Of a stretch of 64,000 nt of DNA, positions 57,980-64,000 are shown one piece after another (the stretch's first letter is position 1; every line of letters starts with the position of its first letter). Both the position numbers and the translations under genes were made by a program. The DNA comes from Mixta mediterraneensis (GTDB lineage: Bacteria; Pseudomonadota; Gammaproteobacteria; Enterobacterales; Enterobacteriaceae): NCBI RefSeq assembly GCF_014946725.1, contig NZ_JACFXY010000001.1:186001-250000 (forward strand), read 5' to 3'. The notes below the pieces were generated by a model that had not been told where the DNA came from, did not search any database, and saw nothing but the letters and a program-made list of their open reading frames with translations.

Positions 57980-59539
57980 ATGTCAGGTGCATCTCATCAT
58001 TTATGCCTGGTTCCGGGCGAGGTTGATCTCGCGACGTTGCGTGCTATTTATTACGGCAACGTGTCTCTCAGACTTGATGAACGTACGCGTATCGCTGTTG
58101 CACGGTCACAGGAAACAGTGGAAGCCATCGTTGCTTCCGGCAAGGTGGTTTATGGCATCAATACCGGCTTCGGCAAGCTGGCGCAGACGCAAATCCCCGC
58201 TTCGCGCTTAGCCGATCTGCAACGTAATCTGGTGCTGTCGCACAGCGTCGGTTTAGGCGATCTGCTGCCCGATAATGTCACGCGCTTGATTTTGGCCAGC
58301 AAGATTATCAGCCTGGCGCGGGGTCATTCTGGTGTGCGCATCGAACTGATTGATGCGCTGCTGGCGCTGTTTAACGCAGGCGTGATGCCGTGCATTCCTG
58401 CAAAAGGTTCGGTTGGCGCTTCCGGCGATCTGGCACCGCTGGCACATATGTCGCTAATGTTACTGGGCGAAGGCCAGGTACGGGTTAACGGTGAAATGAT
58501 GACTGCCGTTGAGGGTCTGGCCAAAGTGGGGCTTAAACCTTTCATCCTCGGCCCGAAAGAGGGTTTGGCGCTGCTGAATGGTACACAGGTCTCCACCGCG
58601 TTGGCACTGCGTGGCCTGTTTGAAACCGAAAATCTGTTCGCCGCCGGATTAATGGCCGGCGCGTTGTCGCTGGAAGCAATTAAAGGCTCGCTGAAGCCCT
58701 ATGATGCACGCATTCATCTGGCGCGCGGTCAGCAAGGCCAAATCGCCGTTGCCGCTGCCGTAACAGCATTGATTGAAGGCAGCGAAATCCTCGTTTCGCA
58801 CGTTAACTGTGGTCGGGTACAAGATCCTTACTCTATCCGCTGCGTGCCGCAGGTGATGGGTGCCTGTCTGGATAATCTGAACCACGCCGCGCGCATACTG
58901 CAAATTGAGGCCAACGCCGCCTCTGATAATCCGCTGGTGTTTAGCGAATCCGGTGATGTGATTTCCGGTGGCAATTTCCATGCCGAACCGGTGGCCTTCG
59001 CCGCTGACATTATCGCGTTAGCTATTGCCGAAGTGGGTGCGATTTCTGAACGACGTATGGCGCTGTTGCTCGATACCGGCTTGTCCGGTTTACCGCCTTT
59101 CCTGGTGCGCGACGGCGGCGTGAACTCAGGCTTTATGATCGCCCAGGTCACCGCAGCGGCGCTGGCTTCTGAGAACAAATCGCTGGCACATCCTGGCAGC
59201 GTTGACAGCCTGCCCACCTCCGCTAATCAGGAAGATCACGTTTCTATGGCAACGTATGCCGCACGTCGCCTTGGTGATATGTGCTTTAACACCGCAGCGG
59301 TTGTCGGCATTGAAGCGATGGCGGCGGCACAAGGCATTGAATTCAACCGACCGCTACAAAGTTCTGCGTTACTCGAACAGGCGATCAGCACCATCCGCGA
59401 GCAGGTGGCTTTTCTTGATGAAGACCGCCTGCTGGCCCCCGACATTGAGACCATGCGTCAGTGGGCGAGCCGTGCCGACTGGCCACAACCATTGACCGCG
59501 CTGCTGCCCAGCATGCGTTCTATATCTTCCGCTGAATAA
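57980..59539 (+). CDS. hutH: Histidine ammonia-lyase HutH
   Basis: HutH removes ammonia from histidine to give urocanate. The 519-residue protein has the autocatalytic MIO cofactor triad Ala147-Ser148-Gly149 in [14 protein letters not shown], and the active-site YGINTGFG near residue 58. It is the first gene of the hutHU unit and follows two HutC-type operators. The stop lies 10 bases before hutU. Confidence 0.97.
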   Translation: MSGASHHLCLVPGEVDLATLRAIYYGNVSLRLDERTRIAVARSQETVEAIVASGKVVYGINTGFGKLAQTQIPASRLADLQRNLVLSHSVGLGDLLPDNVTRLILASKIISLARGHSGVRIELIDALLALFNAGVMPCIPAKGSVGASGDLAPLAHMSLMLLGEGQVRVNGEMMTAVEGLAKVGLKPFILGPKEGLALLNGTQVSTALALRGLFETENLFAAGLMAGALSLEAIKGSLKPYDARIHLARGQQGQIAVAAAVTALIEGSEILVSHVNCGRVQDPYSIRCVPQVMGACLDNLNHAARILQIEANAASDNPLVFSESGDVISGGNFHAEPVAFAADIIALAIAEVGAISERRMALLLDTGLSGLPPFLVRDGGVNSGFMIAQVTAAALASENKSLAHPGSVDSLPTSANQEDHVSMATYAARRLGDMCFNTAAVVGIEAMAAAQGIEFNRPLQSSALLEQAISTIREQVAFLDEDRLLAPDIETMRQWASRADWPQPLTALLPSMRSISSAE

Positions 59540-59549
59540 GGATTCTGTA

Positions 59550-61235
59550 ATGAGCGAAACTCTGTCTCAGGCCGTGGCACGCGAAATCCGTGCTCCACAT
59601 GGTGATAAACTGCATTGCGCTAACTGGCTGATTGAAGCTGCCTACCGCATGATCCAAAACAATCTCGATCCTGACGTGGCCGAACGCCCGGAAGATTTGG
59701 TGGTATACGGTGGCATTGGTAAAGCGGCGCGCAACTGGGAATGCTTCGAACAGATCTTACGCTCGCTGAAACTATTAAAACCGGATGAAACGCTGCTGAT
59801 TCAGTCAGGCAAACCGGTTGGCGTTTTCCGTACGCATGCCGATGCACCACGCGTCTTGCTGGCAAACTCGAATCTGGTGCCGCACTGGGCTAACTGGGAC
59901 CATTTCCACGAGCTGGATAAAGCCGGATTGATGATGTACGGCCAGATGACCGCCGGTTCGTGGATCTACATTGGCGCGCAGGGCATTGTGCAAGGCACTT
60001 ATGAAACTTTCGTCGAAGCGGGTCGTCAGCATTACAACAATGACCTCAGTGGACGCTGGATTTTGACTGCGGATTTAGGCGGGATGGGAGGCGCGCAACC
60101 GCTGGCGGGTGTATTAGCGGGGGCTTGTGTGCTGGCAATTGAGTGTCAGGAATCACGCATCGATTTCCGTTTGCGTACCCGTTACGTTGATCATAAAGCC
60201 ACCTCGCTGGATGAGGCGCTGGCGCTGATCGAAGAAGCCACCAAAGCGAAAAAAGCGATTACCGTGGGCCTGCTGGGTAACGCGGCGGAAATCCTGCCTG
60301 AGCTGGTAAAACGCGCTAAAGCAGGCGGACCAAAACCGGACATTGTGACCGACCAAACCTCGGCGCATGACCCGATTAATGGTTATTTGCCGATTGGCTG
60401 GGATCTGGCCCGCTGGCAGCAAGAGCGCGTCAGCCAGCCAAAAGCGGTAGAAAAAGCCGCACGCGCCTCTATGGCAGTGCACGTACAGGCGATGCTCGAC
60501 TTCTGTCACATGGGTATTCCAACCGTGGACTACGGCAACAACATTCGCCAGGTCGCGCTGGATGAAGGCGTGAAAAATGCGTTTGATTTCCCAGGTTTCG
60601 TGCCAGCCTATATTCGTCCCCTGTTCTGTGAAGGCAAAGGCCCGTTCCGCTGGGTGGCGCTGTCTGGCGATCCAGAAGATATTTACAAAACCGATGCCAG
60701 ACTAAAAGCGTTGTTCCCCCATAACAAGAACCTGCACCGCTGGCTGGATATGGCGCAGGAACGTATCGCCTTCCAGGGCTTACCGGCGCGCATTTGCTGG
60801 CTGGGCCTGGGAGAACGTCACCTGGCCGGGCTGGCATTTAACGAGATGGTGCGCAACGGCGAACTCAAAGCGCCGGTCGTTATTGGTCGCGATCATCTGG
60901 ATTGCGGTTCTGTCGCTTCACCAAACCGCGAAACCGAAGCGATGAAGGACGGCTCCGATGCTGTTTCTGACTGGCCGCTGCTCAATGCGCTGTTAAATAC
61001 CGCAGGCGGTGCCACCTGGGTGAGCCTGCATCACGGCGGTGGCGTAGGTATGGGTTTCTCGCAGCACGCAGGCGTAGTCATTGTGTGTGATGGCAGCGAA
61101 GCTGCTGATGCACGTTTGGGTCGTGTATTGTGGAACGATCCCGCCACTGGCGTGATGCGTCATGCCGATGCGGGCTATGAACAGGCACAGGCTTGCGCGA
61201 AAGAGCATGGGCTGACATTACCCATGCAGGCGTAA
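59550..61235 (+). CDS. hutU: Urocanate hydratase HutU
   Basis: HutU hydrates urocanate to imidazolonepropionate using tightly bound NAD+. The 561-residue protein has [20 protein letters not shown] near residue 170, [14 protein letters not shown] near 266 and [22 protein letters not shown] near 413. It is complete and follows hutH by 10 bases. Confidence 0.97.
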   Translation: MSETLSQAVAREIRAPHGDKLHCANWLIEAAYRMIQNNLDPDVAERPEDLVVYGGIGKAARNWECFEQILRSLKLLKPDETLLIQSGKPVGVFRTHADAPRVLLANSNLVPHWANWDHFHELDKAGLMMYGQMTAGSWIYIGAQGIVQGTYETFVEAGRQHYNNDLSGRWILTADLGGMGGAQPLAGVLAGACVLAIECQESRIDFRLRTRYVDHKATSLDEALALIEEATKAKKAITVGLLGNAAEILPELVKRAKAGGPKPDIVTDQTSAHDPINGYLPIGWDLARWQQERVSQPKAVEKAARASMAVHVQAMLDFCHMGIPTVDYGNNIRQVALDEGVKNAFDFPGFVPAYIRPLFCEGKGPFRWVALSGDPEDIYKTDARLKALFPHNKNLHRWLDMAQERIAFQGLPARICWLGLGERHLAGLAFNEMVRNGELKAPVVIGRDHLDCGSVASPNRETEAMKDGSDAVSDWPLLNALLNTAGGATWVSLHHGGGVGMGFSQHAGVVIVCDGSEAADARLGRVLWNDPATGVMRHADAGYEQAQACAKEHGLTLPMQA

Positions 61236-61247
61236 ACCTGACGTCTC

Positions 61248-61273
61248 CCCTTTCCCCGGCGCGGGAAAGGGGA
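61248..61273 (+). terminator. Stem-loop downstream of hutU
   Basis: A perfect 10-base stem CCCCTTTCCC / GGGAAAGGGG with a 6-base loop lies 12 bases after hutU. No T-run follows, so it may act as a transcript end protector or a weak terminator. Confidence 0.6.
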
Positions 61274-61333
61274 ACTGCGTACACCCTTTCCTTATTACTT
61301 ATTCCATTTTGATTTAGCCTATAGCCAAATTTA

Positions 61334-62202
61334 GAACCTATCCCAAAAGGATTTTATTCCAGACAATGATGCTGCAAGCAAAATGCAGCATCGCCTCGTA
61401 GTTTTCGACTTTCTTCTCCCATCGCGTCAGTATGCGGCGAAAGCGATTCATCCAGCTATGCGTTCTTTCCACAACCCAACGATGAGCCCTGAACTCGCTG
61501 TTTTTAATTGCCTCAGACTCCTCTTTCCCCGACTGGATATGAGGTTCATAACGACGAGCTTTCAAACAAATTTCCACCCATTCAGCCTCATAGCCTTTGT
61601 CCATACACAGATGCAGCCTGCGACCCGGCCTGCCGGTCTGTAGCGCGTCCAGCGTATCTTCAACCAGTTTTATGTCGTGGGTATTTGCCCCTGCGACAGC
61701 CAGCGAGAGCGGAAGCCCGTTCCCGTCGGTCATCAGGCTCCGCTTTACTCCCTGCTTCCCCCTGTCAGTCGGGTTGCGACCTGTTTTTTTGAGCCTGCAA
61801 GGGGCGATTTTGTCATGCAGCCATCCATCGACAACCATGACCAGTCAATGGCATCCCGCTTCTCGCAGGCAAGCAGCCCGTTTTGCCAGAAGCGTTCAAA
61901 TACTCCAGCATCCCGCCATTCCTGAAAGCGGCGGTGGGCTGAGCTGGATGAGCAAATATCCGAGGCATTCAGGGCATTCCATTGGCAACCGGTTCTGAGC
62001 ACAAAGAAAATGGCGTTCATTGCGGCACGATTATCAACACGTCTACGATGCGTGCCCAGCGGATGGTGGGTTTTATGTTCCGGGAGAAGTGGAGCCATTT
62101 TCTCCCAGAGTTCATCGCTGATCTGCCACTTGTTGCCCGCCATACTTCGCCCTCAAAAATTGCCATTATTTACGATCTGACAATTCCTTTTGGGATAGGT
62201 TC
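61334..62202 (-). mobile_element. IS5-family (IS427-type) insertion sequence, 869 bp
   Basis: Perfect 18-base inverted repeats GAACCTATCCCAAAAGGA bound the element, and a 3-base direct repeat TTA flanks it (61331-61333 and 62203-62205). The two overlapping transposase frames, short element and 3-base duplication fit the IS427 group of the IS5 family. It sits between hutU and the M20 amidohydrolase gene and does not break a visible gene. Confidence 0.94.
61338..62143 (-). CDS. IS5-family transposase made by frameshifting (OrfAB)
   Basis: OrfA (62143 to 61745, 132 residues, MAGNKWQISDELWEKMAP) carries the N-terminal domain and WLSMDGCMTKS. OrfB (61838 to 61338) carries the rest of the DDE core, with HLCMDKGYEAEW and RWVVERTHSWMNRFRRI. 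A run of seven A on the coding strand (61784-61790) in GGCTCAAAAAAACAGG is a likely -1 frameshift site that joins the two. No stop disrupts either part, so it may be active. Confidence 0.92.
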
Positions 62203-62282
62203 TTAACCGTTTCGGCAATAGACGTGCGCGTGTCAGACCACTAAAGTGAAATCTCCTCAATCCGTAAGGAGCGCGTTTCTGC

Positions 62283-63461
62283 ATGACCCTTTCCCCTGCC
62301 CTGCTTGAAGATGCCCTGCGCTGGCGCCACCAGTTTCACCAGGAGCCTGAACTTGGCTACCAGGAGCATAAAACCAGCGATATTGTCGCTCAACAGCTCG
62401 AAGTCGCTGGACTGCGCGTATTTCGCGGCTTAGCAGGTACGGCTGTGATCGGCACGCTGGAGAACGGTCCGGGGCCGGTGATTGGCCTGCGGGCGGATAT
62501 GGATGCCTTACCGATTACGGAAAAAGGCGACGTGCCATGGCGCTCCTCACAGCCTGGCGTCATGCATGCCTGTGGACACGATGGCCACACCGCGATTCTG
62601 CTCGCAGCCGCCAGACAGCTAGCCGCAACGCGTCAGTTCAGCGGCACGGTGCATTTTATTTTTCAGCCTGCCGAAGAAAACCTCGGCGGTGCGCGCAAAA
62701 TGGTGGAAGAAGGACTGTTCCAGCGCTTTCCGATGGATGCGGTCTACGCCATGCATAACTGGCCGGGTATGCCGCTCGGCACGCTGGCGGTGAATCCGGG
62801 CGCGATGATGGCTTCGCTCGACTCGTTTGAAATCACGCTCAACGGCAAAAGTTGCCACGCGGCGATGCCAGAAAGTGGTGCCGATCCGATGGTGGTAGCC
62901 GCTGAATTAATTCTGGCGCTGCAAACCATTCCTTCGCGTCGTCTGTCACCGCTGGCATCTGCCGTGGTGAGCGTGACCCAAATTCACGGGGGCGAAGCCA
63001 TCAATGTTATCCCGGAGCAAATTGTGCTGCGCGGCACGGTGCGCTGTTTGCAAACCGATGTGCGTGATCGGGTACGCAGCCTGATCGGGAATTTTGTCAG
63101 CACCTTACCAAAGCCGTTTGGCGTGTGCGGGAAGATTGAGTGGTTGCCTGGGTATCCGGTCACTGCAAATCATGCGGGTCCGGCTGAACAGGTGCGCACG
63201 GTGGCGCGGGATATGTTTGGCGCAGAGAGCGTGAAATGGCAGGTTAATCCGTCGATGGCGTCGGAAGATTTTGCCTGCATGATGGAAGCCTGTCCTGGCG
63301 CCTATTTTTGGCTGGGTGCCGACGGCGAAACGCCTTCTGCTCCGTTACACAACGCGCGCTACGATTTTAACGATGATTTGATCCCGCTGGGCATCGAATT
63401 TTGGCAGACCCTGGTAGAAAAAGCGCTGCCAAAAGCCGACGTTAGTAGCCCACGTCGCTAA
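62283..63461 (+). CDS. M20 family amidohydrolase (hippurate hydrolase-like)
   Basis: The 392-residue zinc hydrolase has the M20D layout: a catalytic domain with RHQFHQEPELGYQEH near residue 14, DMDALPITEK near 72 and CGHDGHTA near 97, metal-ligand PAEENLGGARKMVEEG near 132, and a lid domain near 185-290. It likely cleaves N-acyl amino acids such as hippurate or indole-acetyl-amino acids. The start ATG follows AAGGAGCG. It follows hutU with an IS5-type element between them, and its 3' end overlaps the convergent ybiB by 20 bases. Confidence 0.92.
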   Translation: MTLSPALLEDALRWRHQFHQEPELGYQEHKTSDIVAQQLEVAGLRVFRGLAGTAVIGTLENGPGPVIGLRADMDALPITEKGDVPWRSSQPGVMHACGHDGHTAILLAAARQLAATRQFSGTVHFIFQPAEENLGGARKMVEEGLFQRFPMDAVYAMHNWPGMPLGTLAVNPGAMMASLDSFEITLNGKSCHAAMPESGADPMVVAAELILALQTIPSRRLSPLASAVVSVTQIHGGEAINVIPEQIVLRGTVRCLQTDVRDRVRSLIGNFVSTLPKPFGVCGKIEWLPGYPVTANHAGPAEQVRTVARDMFGAESVKWQVNPSMASEDFACMMEACPGAYFWLGADGETPSAPLHNARYDFNDDLIPLGIEFWQTLVEKALPKADVSSPRR

Positions 63462-64000
63462 GGCGCTGTAATCCCGCGTCCAGCGAATCGCACTGACCGC
63501 TGGCGCGTAAACAGCAGGCAATCTGCAAACGCAGCGCCTCTGGCACCTTCCGCTGTTTCGCCAGTACGTCTTCAGTCCAGCGTGCCGTTACCGCTGCCGT
63601 TTTATCGCCAGGCAATGCCAGTGCAACTTCTGGCTGTCGTTCAACCCATATCTGTGCTGGTGCCGCTGCGCCGTGAACGTAGCTGATTGCCGGACAGCGT
63701 AGCGGATTGGCATACACTTCACCCTCGGTGCCGTTCAGCAGAAGGGCTGGCGCATTAATGTCACTGAAAAACTGACCCACGCGTGGCACATATTCAGGAT
63801 GAGAAACGCTCGACAAACGCAGCGCCTCGCGTTCACCAAAGGGTGTCGCCAGTTTTGCCAGCGTATGCGCACTGTTACGCACGCCCATGCGCCAACGCAG
63901 CGAAAGCTGTTTCGCCATTGGCGGACAAAGATTGTCGATAGTAATAAACGCCAGCTTGCCGTTGTCCAGGCATGCCTGCGCCTGTGATTGCGTGGTTACC
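63442..64000 (-). CDS. ybiB: YbiB (TrpD2-like) glycosyltransferase-fold protein, 5' part outside window
   Basis: The C-terminal 185 or so residues are visible; the frame continues past the window edge, so the internal ATG at 63918 is not the start. SLRWRMGVRNSAHTLAKLATPFGE is near-identical to E. coli YbiB, a homologue of anthranilate phosphoribosyltransferase that binds nucleic acid. It ends with LQRLSDVGY at 63442. Confidence 0.9.
   Translation of the reverse strand, partial: VTTQSQAQACLDNGKLAFITIDNLCPPMAKQLSLRWRMGVRNSAHTLAKLATPFGEREALRLSSVSHPEYVPRVGQFFSDINAPALLLNGTEGEVYANPLRCPAISYVHGAAAPAQIWVERQPEVALALPGDKTAAVTARWTEDVLAKQRKVPEALRLQIACCLRASGQCDSLDAGLQRLSDVGY

Overview
The window reads as a chromosomal segment of an enterobacterium of the Erwiniaceae, most likely Pantoea or a close relative. 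This is inferred from gene content and from synteny with the E. coli ybjO-potIHGF-ybjN-rimK-nfsA-ybjC-grxA-ybjL and dps-glnH blocks. It is interspersed with genes typical of plant-associated enterics: a membrane gluconate 2-dehydrogenase, a Pseudomonas-style hut locus and a PQQ-type sugar dehydrogenase. No rRNA, tRNA, CRISPR array or prophage was seen.

Layout. 1-5.8 kb: putrescine ABC transporter potFGHI (minus strand), with potH split by an IS481-family element. 6.2-13.5 kb: ybjN, rimK, nfsA, ybjC, grxA, ybjL, the sigma-E sRNA rybB, ybjG and dacC. 13.8-19.3 kb: a HAD hydrolase, aldose dehydrogenase yliI, a DUF3313 lipoprotein, a beta-carbonic anhydrase, rimO and a DUF4385 gene. 19.3-27.8 kb: iaaA-gsiABCD (isoaspartyl peptidase plus glutathione importer), translationally coupled to the DUF4385 gene, and divergent moeAB. 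27.8-37.1 kb: ybiT, an H-NS paralogue, a sugar:proton symporter and a tripartite drug-efflux operon. 37.3-39.4 kb: ybiR, mntR and a divergent mntS-like small gene, with tandem MntR boxes between them. 39.6-45.4 kb: a three-gene gluconate 2-dehydrogenase operon whose flavoprotein gene is split by an IS21-family element. 45.4-52.8 kb: ompX, rhtA, dps, glnH, an IS1 copy that replaces glnP, glnQ and the 5' part of ybiO, a frameshifted rlmF and a flavin reductase-like gene. 52.9-61.2 kb: the hut locus (hutG, hutI, hutF, hutD, hutC, hutH, hutU) with four HutC-type operators and a frameshift in hutI. 61.3-64 kb: an IS5-family element, an M20 amidohydrolase and the 3' part of ybiB.

The dominant theme is gene decay by mobile elements. 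Four insertion sequences of four families lie within 64 kb. Three of them hit transport or oxidation operons: putrescine uptake, gluconate oxidation and glutamine uptake. Two more genes (rlmF, hutI) carry single-base frameshifts. This fits a strain recently adapting to a narrower niche, although the two frameshifts could also be sequencing errors.

I did not find a clearly new multi-gene system. The most original leads are a cysteine-rich, N-terminally extended MntS with a double MntR operator, the DUF4385 gene coupled to the glutathione importer operon, the IS1-edged deletion that leaves an orphan GlnH, and active-site changes in GrxA (CSYC) and YbiT (Asp for the catalytic Glu of the first ATPase domain).
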